Shown one piece after another: positions 7,692 through 15,908 of a stretch of DNA of 33,001 bases. Position 1 is the stretch's first letter. Every line of letters starts with the position of its first letter. The stretch spans positions 1 to 33,001 of the forward strand of contig CAZUAJ010000008.1 in NCBI GenBank assembly GCA_964618105.1, in the 5' to 3' direction. The stretch comes from CAG-273 sp964618105 (lineage in GTDB: Bacteria > Bacillota > Clostridia > TANB77 > CAG-508). The translations under genes and the position numbers were made by a program. The notes beneath the pieces were generated by a model. That model saw nothing but the letters and a program-made list of their open reading frames with translations. It searched no databases and was not told the origin of the DNA.

Positions 7692-7979
7692 CTATTGTAT
7701 TACTTTTGGTATTTTAAACATATTTCTTTCTTTTTCTGGAGCATTTACCACTAAGCCTTCTATATTTTCAAAATTTTTAACTTCGTCCTTACGAAATGCG
7801 TTATATTTATTTTCTACTCCTATTGCTTCTGATAATCCTTCTGTTGGTGCTTTATTCACTATATTTGCATAATTTAAAATATCTTGTAAATTAATTAAAT
7901 ATTTTTCTATTTCTTCTTCTTTTATATTTAAATTTGCTAAATTTGCAATGTGTAATAATTCTTCTCTTGAAACAGTCAT
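7692..7979 (-). CDS. gatC: Asp-tRNA(Asn)/Glu-tRNA(Gln) amidotransferase subunit C
   Basis: Small subunit that wraps around GatA and GatB and stabilises the complex. The 95-residue protein shows the family pattern: MTVSREELLHIANLANLNI with the helical EEEIEKYLINLQDILNYANI, then the extended segment with NKAPTEGLSEAI and FRKDEV, ending in VVNAPEKERNMFKIPKVIQ. AAAGGA lies ten bases before the ATG. It is first in the operon; its leader contains a 9-bp inverted repeat (listed separately). Confidence 0.95.
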   Translation of the reverse strand: MTVSREELLHIANLANLNIKEEEIEKYLINLQDILNYANIVNKAPTEGLSEAIGVENKYNAFRKDEVKNFENIEGLVVNAPEKERNMFKIPKVIQ

Positions 7980-8000
7980 TTAAAATATTCCTTTCCATTT

Positions 8001-8031
8001 TCATAAAGGTGTTATATATTGTCCTTTATGA
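8001..8031 (-). promoter_or_regulatory. Inverted repeat in the gatCAB leader
   Basis: TCATAAAGG (8001-8009) and CCTTTATGA (8023-8031) form a perfect 9-bp inverted repeat with a 13-base spacer, ending 22 bases upstream of the gatC start. It has no T-run after it, so it is not a terminator. It could be a protein operator or a leader hairpin. I cannot identify a regulator. Confidence 0.45.
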
Positions 8032-8113
8032 TATTTTTTAATTTTTCTTGCTTAATATGCTTTTCATTATATCTTTTTTCTTATTAAATTACAAGGTTTA
8101 TTAGTAAAATTGC

Positions 8114-8149
8114 AGAAAAACAGATATGTACATAAAGTACATATCTGTT
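8114..8149 (-). terminator. Rho-independent terminator of the Spo0A-like gene
   Basis: AACAGATATGTAC (8119-8131) and GTACATATCTGTT (8137-8149) form a perfect 13-bp stem with a 5-base loop, followed on the minus strand by a T-run. It starts eight bases past the stop codon. Confidence 0.88.
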
Positions 8150-8156
8150 AGGAGTA

Positions 8157-8636
8157 TTAACATTGGTCCTCCATTAAAAGATAATTAACAATTGAGGACA
8201 AAAACTCACTATTGGTAGGTTTGCCTCTGTTGGGAGAAACTGAATAACCAAAAATTTTTTCTACTAAATCCATATCTCCTCTATCCCATACCATCTCAAC
8301 CGCATTTCTCATTTGTCGTTCTATTCTTTCAGGAGTAGAACCACATTTTTCTGCAACTAACGGATACAACATTAATGTCATCGCGGGCCGAACAATTTTG
8401 TTCTGATAGCAATATTCAATAGCCTGTCCCCAACTCCAAAAACCTTTGAGTTTTACAGGCATTCCTAGCTTGATAAGTAACTTCGAAATTTTCACATCAC
8501 AAATTTCTTTACTGCTTTCATCTTTTATTGCAGGTTGCATTTTGCACTTGGTGATGAATTTGCTGAGCTCTTCAATTGTAATATTGGAAATATCCATTTC
8601 CCGTGCAATTTCCAGAAGCTTTCTCTCTTTTGTCAT
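8157..8636 (-). CDS. Stand-alone Spo0A DNA-binding (effector) domain protein
   Basis: Putative DNA-binding regulator. Residues about 45-155 match the C-terminal domain of the sporulation master regulator Spo0A: ISKLLIKLGMPVKLKGF, the helix-turn-helix region TLMLYPLVAEKCGSTPERIE, then RQMRNAVEMVWDRGD and FGYSVSPNRGKPTNSEF. In Spo0A this domain recognises 0A boxes. The phosphoacceptor receiver domain of Spo0A (about 120 residues) is missing; only some 45 helical residues precede the DNA-binding part, so phosphorelay control is not possible in the usual way. It has its own perfect sigma-A promoter and terminator, so it is monocistronic. Codons such as GCG GGC CGA are richer in G+C than those of the neighbours, hinting at transfer. 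ATG 8636 has AGGAG eight bases upstream. Confidence 0.88.
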   Translation of the reverse strand: MTKERKLLEIAREMDISNITIEELSKFITKCKMQPAIKDESSKEICDVKISKLLIKLGMPVKLKGFWSWGQAIEYCYQNKIVRPAMTLMLYPLVAEKCGSTPERIERQMRNAVEMVWDRGDMDLVEKIFGYSVSPNRGKPTNSEFLSSIVNYLLMEDQC

Positions 8637-8686
8637 ATTTATTACTCCTAAATAAAAAATTTTAGCTGTATTGCTAATGTAATTAG

Positions 8687-8715
8687 ATTATATGCTTTTT
8701 TATGTCAAATGTCAA
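8687..8715 (-). promoter_or_regulatory. Consensus sigma-A promoter of the Spo0A-like gene
   Basis: Minus-strand TTGACA (8715-8710), exactly 17 bases, TATAAT (8692-8687). Both hexamers are perfect. A second TTGACA begins seven bases later (8708-8703), so the -35 is duplicated, but only the first has correct spacing. The leader is about 45 nt. Confidence 0.85.
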
Positions 8716-8756
8716 GTTTTTACATTTTTTCTTATTTTCTTTCCAAAATTCATCAT

Positions 8757-11366
8757 TTACACTTCATTTCCATAATAGCTGTCTATTAAAATTTGTTTCA
8801 ATTCTTCTACCAATGGTAGTCTTGGGTTTGCAGTAGTACATTGGTCTTCAAATGCTCTATCTGCTAATAAATCTAGTTTTGCCATAAATTCTTGTTCATT
8901 TATTCCTGCATCTCTAAAGCTTTTTGGAATATTTAAATCTTCATTTAGTTTTTGTATTTCTCTAATTAGAGAATTTACGCCTTCTTCATTTCCATAAGCT
9001 GGAAAGTTCATTCTTCTTGATAAGTCTGCATATTTTTGGTCTGCAATATAATATTCATATTTAGGGAATGATACAAATTTGGTTGGTTTTTGACTATTAT
9101 AACGTATTACATAAGGTAATAAAATTGCATTTATTCTTCCATGTGGCAGGTGAAACTCCGCACCTATTTTATGTGCTAGTGAGTGGTTTATTCCTAAAAA
9201 AGCATTTGTAAATGCCATACCTGCAATTGTGCTCGCATTGTGCATTTTTTCTCTCGCATATACATTGCTGCCATTGTTATATGCTTCACGGATATTTTTA
9301 AATACTAATTCAACTGCTTTTTCTGCTAGCCCATCTGTGTAATCTGATGCCATGTTTGATACATAAGATTCAATTGCATGTGTTAAAACATCCATACCTG
9401 TATCTGCTGTAATTGATTTTGGTAAACTCATAACTAAGTCTGGATCCACAATGGCAACATCTGGTGTTAATTCGTAATCTGCTAATGGATATTTTTTGTT
9501 TAGTTTTTTGTCTGTAATAACTGCAAAAGACGTAACTTCTGAACCAGTTCCTGATGTTGTTGGAATCGCAACTAATTGCGATTTTGTACCTAATTTAGGG
9601 AATTTGTAAGTACGTTTTCTTATATCCATAAATTTAAGTTTCATTCCTTCTGCATTTGCTTCTGGATGCTCGTAAAATAACCACATTCCTTTTGCTGCAT
9701 CTATTGGACTTCCACCACCAACTGCAATAATTACATCAGGCTTAAATTCTCTCATCATTTCAACACCTTTATAAACAGTGTCAAATGATGGGTCTGATTC
9801 AACATCAGAAAAAATTTCTGAATGAACATATTCTTTTCTTTTTCTCAAGTAATATAAAATTTTATCTACGTAGCCTAAGTTTACCATAGATTGGTCTGTT
9901 ACTATAAATGCTCTTGATATATCTGGCATTTTTTCTAAATATGCAATTGAACCTGCTTCAAAATATATTTTTTCTGGTACTTTAAACCATTGCATATTAA
10001 CTCTTCTTTTTGCCACCCTTTTTATATTTATTAAGTTTATACTTGATACATTTGCTGTTGTTGAATTTCCGCCAAATGTTCCACATCCTAGTGTCAATGA
10101 AGGCATATTTGTGTTATATATATCTCCTATTGCACCATGTGTTGAAGGAGAGTTGACTATTATTCTACCCACTTTTACTTTTTCTGAAAATTTTTGTATT
10201 GTTGTATTATCTTCTGAATGTATTACTGCTGAATGTCCTAATCCGCCAAATTCAATTAGTTTTTCTGCTAATTCTATTCCTTCGTCTGCATTTTCTACCA
10301 CATAATATGCTAAAACTGGACTTAGTTTTTCTTTTGAAAATGGAAATTCAATACCTACTCCATTTTCTTTTAGTACTAATACTTTAGTATCTTTTGGCAC
10401 TTCAATATTTGCACCTTTTGCAATATTATAAGGGCTTTTTCCAACTATATCCGCATTTAGTGCACATCCTTTTTCTGTTATGAACATGCTATTACGTAAT
10501 TTTTCTGTTTGCTCTGCATTTAGAAAATAGCAACCTGCTTCTTTCATAAGTTTTTCAAATTCTTTGCTAATTTCTTTATCAACTATAACTGATTGTTCAG
10601 ATGCACAAATCATTCCATTGTCAAATGATTTAGATAATACTAAATCATTTACAGATGTCTTTAATTTTGCTGTTTTATCTATATAACAAGGCACATTCCC
10701 TGGTCCAACACCTAATGCTGGTTTTCCAGATGAATATGCTGATTTTACCATTCCATTTCCTCCTGTTGCCAAAATTAAATTAACCTCTGGATGGTTCATT
10801 AACGCTGTAGTCGCTGTTATTGATGGTTCTTCTATCCATAAAATGCAATCTTCTGGTGCTCCTGCTTTTACCGCTGCATCTCTTAATATTTTTGCTGCCG
10901 CAACACTACATTTTTGTGCAGATGGGTGAAAACCAAATATTATAACATTTCTTGTTTTTGCAGAAATTAAAGATTTAAACATTGTTGTTGAAGTTGGATT
11001 TGTAACAGGTGTTACACCAGCTATAATTCCTATTGGTTCTGCTATTTCTTCATAGCCTTCTTCTTCATTGTCTGAAATTACTCCAACTGTTTTGTCATAT
11101 TTTATGCTGTGATAAATATACTCTGTTGCAAACATATTCTTTGTAATTTTATCTTCATAAATTCCTCTTCCAGTTTCTTCAACTGCCATCTTTGCAAGTT
11201 CCATGTGATGTTCTAACCCTGCCATTGCCATTTGCTTCACTATTTCATCTATTTGCTCTTGGTCTAATTTCAAATATTCTTCAGACGCTTTTTTAGCCCT
11301 TTGTACCAAGCTATTTATCATGTCTTCAATTTTTTTCTTTTCTTCTTCACTAATTTCTTTTGCCAT
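8757..11366 (-). CDS. adhE: Bifunctional acetaldehyde-CoA/alcohol dehydrogenase
   Basis: Reduces acetyl-CoA to acetaldehyde and then ethanol with two NADH, regenerating NAD in fermentation; AdhE usually forms cytoplasmic spirosome filaments. The 869-residue protein is a fusion. The N-terminal aldehyde dehydrogenase has catalytic Cys254 in SFDNGMICASEQ and the cofactor loop TGGNGMVKSAYSSGKPA. The C-terminal part is an iron-dependent alcohol dehydrogenase with GGGSPIDAAKGMW, SGTGSEVTSFAVIT and metal-ligand histidines in MDVLTHAIESYVS, GINHSLAHKIGAEFHLPHG. I start at ATG 11366 (MAKEISEEEK), with AAAGGA about twelve bases upstream; the upstream ATG at 11408 lies in the leader. The promoter overlaps an inverted repeat, fitting redox control. 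Confidence 0.97.
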   Translation of the reverse strand: MAKEISEEEKKKIEDMINSLVQRAKKASEEYLKLDQEQIDEIVKQMAMAGLEHHMELAKMAVEETGRGIYEDKITKNMFATEYIYHSIKYDKTVGVISDNEEEGYEEIAEPIGIIAGVTPVTNPTSTTMFKSLISAKTRNVIIFGFHPSAQKCSVAAAKILRDAAVKAGAPEDCILWIEEPSITATTALMNHPEVNLILATGGNGMVKSAYSSGKPALGVGPGNVPCYIDKTAKLKTSVNDLVLSKSFDNGMICASEQSVIVDKEISKEFEKLMKEAGCYFLNAEQTEKLRNSMFITEKGCALNADIVGKSPYNIAKGANIEVPKDTKVLVLKENGVGIEFPFSKEKLSPVLAYYVVENADEGIELAEKLIEFGGLGHSAVIHSEDNTTIQKFSEKVKVGRIIVNSPSTHGAIGDIYNTNMPSLTLGCGTFGGNSTTANVSSINLINIKRVAKRRVNMQWFKVPEKIYFEAGSIAYLEKMPDISRAFIVTDQSMVNLGYVDKILYYLRKRKEYVHSEIFSDVESDPSFDTVYKGVEMMREFKPDVIIAVGGGSPIDAAKGMWLFYEHPEANAEGMKLKFMDIRKRTYKFPKLGTKSQLVAIPTTSGTGSEVTSFAVITDKKLNKKYPLADYELTPDVAIVDPDLVMSLPKSITADTGMDVLTHAIESYVSNMASDYTDGLAEKAVELVFKNIREAYNNGSNVYAREKMHNASTIAGMAFTNAFLGINHSLAHKIGAEFHLPHGRINAILLPYVIRYNSQKPTKFVSFPKYEYYIADQKYADLSRRMNFPAYGNEEGVNSLIREIQKLNEDLNIPKSFRDAGINEQEFMAKLDLLADRAFEDQCTTANPRLPLVEELKQILIDSYYGNEV

Positions 11367-11417
11367 TTTTATAATTTTCCTTTCTCTCTTGTAAGTAATT
11401 ATTTCCAATTAAGAGTA

Positions 11418-11460
11418 ATTATATACTAATAATTCTACATTGTAAATAAATAATTTACAA
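11418..11460 (-). promoter_or_regulatory. adhE promoter with overlapping inverted-repeat operator
   Basis: Minus-strand TTTACA (11446-11441), 17 bases, TATAAT (11423-11418). The -35 lies inside a 21-bp inverted repeat (11440-11460) with arms TTGTAAAT and ATTTACAA separated by five bases. The arms resemble the outer bases of Rex sites (TTGT...ACAA), and adhE is a classic Rex target, but the spacing differs from the 18-bp Rex consensus. The regulator is therefore inferred, not shown. Confidence 0.6.
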
Positions 11461-11495
11461 AAAAAAACCTAACCAACATTTATTGGTTAGGTTTT
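11458..11495 (-). terminator. Rho-independent terminator of the 83-residue gene
   Basis: AAAACCTAACCAA (11464-11476) and TTGGTTAGGTTTT (11483-11495) form a perfect 13-bp stem with a six-base loop, followed on the minus strand by a run of T's. It insulates adhE from the upstream gene. Confidence 0.9.
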
Positions 11496-11500
11496 GGGAC

Positions 11501-11752
11501 TTAATTAATTTCTTTTTTGATTTCAGCGAGCTTAGTAATAAGTTCACTATCAGAAATTTTTCCTTTTTCAAAGCTCTCTATTGCTTTTTCAACCATTTTC
11601 TGATATTTGCTCACCTCATCATTCCATTTAGGGAATTTATCGTCAAGGCTTGCAAGTAATTTTGTCATGTTCACTGCTCTTTCTTTTTCCCAGCTGACAC
11701 AGTCAATAGAATAAATCAACCGTTCAAGAAAAATAGAATAAGCACTTTTCAT
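11501..11752 (-). CDS. Small helical protein of unknown function (83 aa)
   Basis: I do not recognise this gene. The product (MKSAYSIFLERLIYSIDC, then a Lys/Glu-rich helical body) contains no signal peptide or membrane segment. Residues 42-83 look like two amphipathic helices joined by GKISDS, with DSELITKLAEIKKEIN at the end. ATG 11752 is preceded by AAGGGGGA; the longer reading from 11863 begins upstream of the promoter and is not credible. It is a free-standing unit with its own promoter (11817-11845) and terminator. Base use is slightly richer in G+C than the neighbours, like the Spo0A-domain gene 3 kb away. Confidence 0.7.
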   Translation of the reverse strand: MKSAYSIFLERLIYSIDCVSWEKERAVNMTKLLASLDDKFPKWNDEVSKYQKMVEKAIESFEKGKISDSELITKLAEIKKEIN

Positions 11753-11816
11753 TTTGTTTTCCCCCTTGTTTAGATTTAGTCCGTACAAATATACAAGCCA
11801 TTGCTCATATGCGTAT

Positions 11817-11845
11817 ATTATATCATAAATTAACATTTTTAGCAA
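11817..11845 (-). promoter_or_regulatory. Sigma-A promoter of the 83-residue gene
   Basis: Minus-strand TTGCTA (11845-11840), 17 bases, TATAAT (11822-11817). The ribosome binding site and ATG 11752 follow after a leader of about 55 nt. Confidence 0.7.
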
Positions 11846-11913
11846 ATTTCCCTTTTCTTTCAATTTAAAATGTTATATAATAAGTAACGATTATACAAAT
11901 AGGAGTTGAGTTT

Positions 11914-14340
11914 ATGGGATATAATTTTAAAGATATTGAAAAAAAATGGCAAAATAAATGGTATAGTGAAGGTACATTTTACGCAAAAAATGATACTTCA
12001 ATAAAAAAATGGTATGGACTAGTTGAATTTCCTTATCCTTCAGGACAAGGCTTACATGTTGGTCACCCACGTAGCTATACTGCATTAGATATTATTGCAA
12101 GAAAGAAAAGAATGGAAGGATATAATGTTTTATACCCTATTGGATTTGATGCATTTGGTTTACCAGCTGAAAATTATGCTATTAAAAACCATGTTCACCC
12201 TAAAATTACTACTGAAAAAAATATTAATCATTTTAGGGAGCAATTAAAAGCATTAGGTTTTTCATTTGACTGGTCTAGAGAAGTTAATACAACAGACCCT
12301 AATTATTACAAATGGACACAATGGATTTTTATTCAATTATATAATCACGGACTAGCATATAAAACTACCATGCCAATCAACTTTTGTACAGGTTGTAAAG
12401 TTGGTTTAGCAAATGAAGAAGTTGTTAATGGTGTTTGTGAAAGATGTGGAAGCCCTGTTGTTCAAAAGGAAAAAAGCCAATGGATGTTAAAAATTACAGA
12501 GTATGCTCAAAGATTGATTGATGACTTAGATGAAGTGAATTATTTAGATAAAATTAAAACACAACAAAAAAATTGGATAGGTCGTAGTGAAGGTGCTGAA
12601 GTTAAGTTTAAACTTGCAAATCATGATAAAGAATTAATAGTTTATACTACAAGACCTGATACTTTATTTGGTGCAACATATATGGTAGTTGCTCCTGAAC
12701 ACCCTATTATTAAAGAATTTGAAAGCGAAATTACAAACTTAGATAAAGTTAACGAATATCAAAAACAAGCTAGTTTAAAATCTGATTTTGAACGTGCTGA
12801 ATTAAACAAAGAAAAAACTGGTGTTGAAATTAAAGGTTTAAGAGCTATAAATCCTTTAACTAATACAGAAATTCCAATTTGGGTTTCAGATTACGTTCTA
12901 ATTACCTATGGTACAGGTGCAATTATGGCTGTTCCTGCTCATGATACAAGAGATTGGGAATTTGCCAAAAAATTTGAATTGCCTATTACTCAAGTAATTG
13001 AATCTGCAAGTGAAAATACAATATGTAATATTGAAAAAGAAGCTTTTACTGATGTTGCCACTGGAAGACTTATTAATTCAGGTTTTTTAACCGGTTTATC
13101 TGTTGAAGATGCTAAGAAAAAAGTTATTGATTATTTAGAAGAAAATAATATTGGAACTAGAAAAGTAAATTATAAATTACGTGATTGGGTATTTTCAAGA
13201 CAACGTTATTGGGGTGAACCAATTCCTATGGTTTACTGCGAAAAATGTGGTTGGGTTACACTTCCAGAAGAAGAATTACCTTTATGTTTGCCCGATATTG
13301 AAGATTATGAACCTGGTGAAAATGGTGAATCTCCTTTAGCTAAACATACAGATTGGGTTAATACTACTTGCCCACATTGCCATGAAAGTGCAAAACGTGA
13401 AACTGATACAATGCCTCAATGGGCTGGTTCTTCTTGGTATTATTTAAGATATATGGATGCAAATAATGACCAAAATTTAGCTTCTAAAGATGCTCTAGAA
13501 TATTGGGGTCCTGTTGACTGGTATAATGGTGGTATGGAGCATACAACACTTCACTTATTATATTCAAGATTTTGGCATAAATTTTTATATGATATTGGTG
13601 TTGTTCCAACTAAAGAACCATATCAAAAGCGTACTGCACATGGTATGATTTTAGGTTCTAATGGCGAAAAAATGTCAAAATCAAAAGGTAATGTTATAAA
13701 TCCTGATGATATTGTAGAAGAATTTGGAGCAGATACTTTCCGTGTTTATGAGATGTTTATGGGACCATTTGACCAAACAGCTCCATGGTCTATGGAAAGT
13801 ATTCGTGGATGTAACAAATTTTTAGACAGAGTATGGAATATGCAAGAATTTTTAGTTGACGGAGATTTCTATTCAGCTGAATTTGAGAAAATGATGCATA
13901 AGGCAATAAAAAAGGTTTCTTCTGACATTGAAGAAATGAAATTTAATACTGCTGTTTCTACATTTATGACAATGACAAATGAATTTTACAAATTAAAAAG
14001 AATTAATAAGGCAGAATTTAGAACATTTTTACAATTACTAAATCCATTTGCGCCACATATAACTGAAGAATTATTTGAAATAATTGGGGAAAACAATACT
14101 ATAGCCAATACCCCTTGGCCAACTTATGATGAAAACAAAACTATTGATAACGAAATTGAAATCCCCGTTCAAGTTAATGGTAAGGTTAGAGCTACTGTTG
14201 CCATTGCATTAGATTCTGAAGAAGCTGTTGTAAAAAAAGTAGTTCATGAAAATACTTCTGTAAAAAACGCAATTGGTGAAAAAAATGTTATTAAAGAAAT
14301 TTATGTAAAAAATAAAATTTATAATATTGTAGTTAAATAA
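11914..14340 (+). CDS. leuS: Leucyl-tRNA synthetase
   Basis: Charges tRNA(Leu) with leucine and edits mischarged products. The 808-residue class I synthetase shows EFPYPSGQGLHVGHPRSY with the HIGH-type motif HVGH at 48-51. A zinc-binding region contains CTGC and CERCG near 160-180. The CP1 editing domain has TTRPDTLFGATYMVVAPEHP and GTGAIMAVPAHDTRD. KMSKSKGN starts near residue 586, and a C-terminal anticodon-binding region ends VQVNGKVRATV. AGGAG lies a few bases before ATG 11914. No T-box leader is possible: only about 50 bases separate it from the divergent promoter of the 83-residue gene. It ends at a hairpin terminator. Confidence 0.98.
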   Translation: MGYNFKDIEKKWQNKWYSEGTFYAKNDTSIKKWYGLVEFPYPSGQGLHVGHPRSYTALDIIARKKRMEGYNVLYPIGFDAFGLPAENYAIKNHVHPKITTEKNINHFREQLKALGFSFDWSREVNTTDPNYYKWTQWIFIQLYNHGLAYKTTMPINFCTGCKVGLANEEVVNGVCERCGSPVVQKEKSQWMLKITEYAQRLIDDLDEVNYLDKIKTQQKNWIGRSEGAEVKFKLANHDKELIVYTTRPDTLFGATYMVVAPEHPIIKEFESEITNLDKVNEYQKQASLKSDFERAELNKEKTGVEIKGLRAINPLTNTEIPIWVSDYVLITYGTGAIMAVPAHDTRDWEFAKKFELPITQVIESASENTICNIEKEAFTDVATGRLINSGFLTGLSVEDAKKKVIDYLEENNIGTRKVNYKLRDWVFSRQRYWGEPIPMVYCEKCGWVTLPEEELPLCLPDIEDYEPGENGESPLAKHTDWVNTTCPHCHESAKRETDTMPQWAGSSWYYLRYMDANNDQNLASKDALEYWGPVDWYNGGMEHTTLHLLYSRFWHKFLYDIGVVPTKEPYQKRTAHGMILGSNGEKMSKSKGNVINPDDIVEEFGADTFRVYEMFMGPFDQTAPWSMESIRGCNKFLDRVWNMQEFLVDGDFYSAEFEKMMHKAIKKVSSDIEEMKFNTAVSTFMTMTNEFYKLKRINKAEFRTFLQLLNPFAPHITEELFEIIGENNTIANTPWPTYDENKTIDNEIEIPVQVNGKVRATVAIALDSEEAVVKKVVHENTSVKNAIGEKNVIKEIYVKNKIYNIVVK

Positions 14341-14349
14341 ATTTATAAT

Positions 14350-14412
14350 AAAAGATAATGTTAAAAGAACTATTACAAGTAATACTTTGTTTTCTTTTAG
14401 CATTATTTTTTG
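14350..14412 (+). terminator. Terminator of leuS
   Basis: A 19-20-bp imperfect stem (14350-14369 with 14392-14411, one bulge and a G-T pair) is capped by an internal TATTAC/GTAATA hairpin and runs into T's. Confidence 0.75.
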
Positions 14413-14512
14413 TAATATTTTTGTAGTGAAAATGTAATGTTATTGTAATATTTTTTTGTATTATTATGTTGTATAATGTAAAAGTAAAATACTAAGGAGA
14501 AATGTTTTATAA

Positions 14513-15592
14513 ATGAATATTGAATCTGAATTAAAAAAAGATGGAATTGAAGTTATTGGTATATTAGATACTTTAAGTGTAAATTCACTTGCAAAAAACG
14601 TTGCTGAACAAATATGCAATGCGTTTCCTAGTGCACATTTTAATTATAATCAATTATTTATAGAGTTTGCTAGAACCCCGATGTATATAGCAACAATGCC
14701 TGATGGTTATGCTGAAGCAACATATTTTTATAAAAATTCATCTATATATTTTAAAGCTGGAATCCCTTTAAAAGAATTAGAAAAGTTTGCTATTCACGAA
14801 CTTATTCATCATATTCAAGAAGTAAAAGATAATAAAGGAAATTTGTACCGTTTAGGCTTATGTGAATTTGGAGCAATAAAAACCTATGGAACTGCTTTAA
14901 ATGAAGGGGCAGTTCAGTTGGCAACTTCAAAAATACTTAATCAAAATGAAACTATAGTAAAATATTATGATATTTCACTTCCTACAAATAGCCCAAATTG
15001 TTATCCACTTTTATGTAATTTAGTTAATCAATTATCTTATTTAGTTGGTGAAAAGGTTCTATTTGATAGTACTTTATTTAGCACCGACCAGTTTAAATTA
15101 GATTTAATTGATGTTTGTGGAAAGAAAAATTTTGAGAATATTCAAGATTCTTTGGATAGAATTTTAAATATTGAGGAAGAAATTATTATTTTAAATAATA
15201 TGTTAATAGAAAAAGATTTAGTTGATAAAAAAGCTCAGAAAATTGCTTTTAAAATTGGAAAATTAAAAAATTTACTAAAATCTACTTTTTTAAATACTCA
15301 AAATTTAATTTATAGCTCTTATTTTGATAATGAATTTAATAGGTTACATACTACTCAGGAAATTGAGTTATACCGTACAAGACTATATAATTATAAAAAT
15401 TATATTGGTATTACTGAAAATTATAATGATTTTAATGTTTATTATATTAATCAAATGGCTGTACTAGAAGAAAAACATGAAGCAATTTTAAATAATGTTT
15501 CTTTAGTTTTGGTTAAAGAAAATAAATTATCAGTATTGTTAAAAAATATTAAAAACTTATTTAATTTAAATAGAGATTTTGAGCAAGGTTAG
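14513..15592 (+). CDS. Uncharacterised HEXXH putative zinc metallopeptidase
   Basis: Not a family I can name. The 359-residue protein contains FAIHELIHHIQEV with the zinc signature HELIH (His95, Glu96, His99). A possible third ligand is Glu131 in ALNEGAVQLA, about 30 residues later, as in gluzincins. The C-terminal half (from about 200) is Lys/Leu/Asn-rich and probably helical or coiled-coil. No signal peptide or membrane segment is seen, so it is probably cytoplasmic. AAGGAG lies about 13 bases before ATG 14513; a four-codon mini-ORF (ATGTTTTATAAATGA) begins in that gap and overlaps the start codon, which could couple translation. An XRE-type HTH gene follows 62 bases downstream, a pairing reminiscent of, but not homologous by eye to, ImmA/ImmR. 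Confidence 0.75.
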   Translation: MNIESELKKDGIEVIGILDTLSVNSLAKNVAEQICNAFPSAHFNYNQLFIEFARTPMYIATMPDGYAEATYFYKNSSIYFKAGIPLKELEKFAIHELIHHIQEVKDNKGNLYRLGLCEFGAIKTYGTALNEGAVQLATSKILNQNETIVKYYDISLPTNSPNCYPLLCNLVNQLSYLVGEKVLFDSTLFSTDQFKLDLIDVCGKKNFENIQDSLDRILNIEEEIIILNNMLIEKDLVDKKAQKIAFKIGKLKNLLKSTFLNTQNLIYSSYFDNEFNRLHTTQEIELYRTRLYNYKNYIGITENYNDFNVYYINQMAVLEEKHEAILNNVSLVLVKENKLSVLLKNIKNLFNLNRDFEQG

Positions 15593-15654
15593 GATATTTG
15601 TAGATATCTTATTTACTTATAATATTTATATTAAAATTTACTAGGGGCGAATTT

Positions 15655-15873
15655 ATGGTAAATTTTAATATAGAACAGTTATTAAAAAACAAAGGAAAAT
15701 CTAAATATTGGCTTTGTAAAAATATGAATATTACTACCAGAAACTTAAATCGTGTTATTAATGGTGAAACAACATCTATTTCATTTAAATATATCGAAGA
15801 TTTATGTAATTTTTTAGATTGTAAAATAGAAGATTTAATTACAATTGAAAATAGTAGTAATAAAACTGCATAA
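15655..15873 (+). CDS. Small XRE-family helix-turn-helix regulator
   Basis: A 72-residue protein consisting almost entirely of a Cro/CI-type HTH domain (HTH_26/YozG-like): IEQLLKNKGKSKYWLCKNMN, recognition region TTRNLNRVINGETTSISFKY, then IEDLCNFLDCKIEDLITIE. Such proteins bind DNA as dimers and commonly regulate their own neighbourhood. AGGGGCGA lies before ATG 15655. It follows the HEXXH protein gene and shares its strand, so the two may form one transcription unit ending at the terminator at 15862-15908. The target is unknown. Confidence 0.85.
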   Translation: MVNFNIEQLLKNKGKSKYWLCKNMNITTRNLNRVINGETTSISFKYIEDLCNFLDCKIEDLITIENSSNKTA

Positions 15874-15908
15874 AAATTGCTGTAAAAGCAACTTTTATGC
15901 AGTTTTTT
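15862..15908. terminator. Bidirectional terminator between the HTH gene and the GltD-like gene
   Basis: A 20-base arm beginning AAAACTGCATAAAA (15862) pairs with one ending TTTTATGCAGTTTT (15904), with an inner TTGCT/AGCAA stem, T's on the right and A's on the left. The stem contains the HTH stop codon, and the minus-strand stop codon at 15907 lies in its right flank. Confidence 0.85.

Noticed and set aside
11860..11913. T-box riboswitch upstream of leuS
   Set aside because: Only about 50 bases separate leuS from the divergent promoter; no stem I, specifier loop or TGGN T-box motif is present.
14341..14403. 64-residue minus-strand ORF overlapping the leuS end
   Set aside because: Composition is that of the leuS antisense strand and its terminator; no ribosome binding site or domain.
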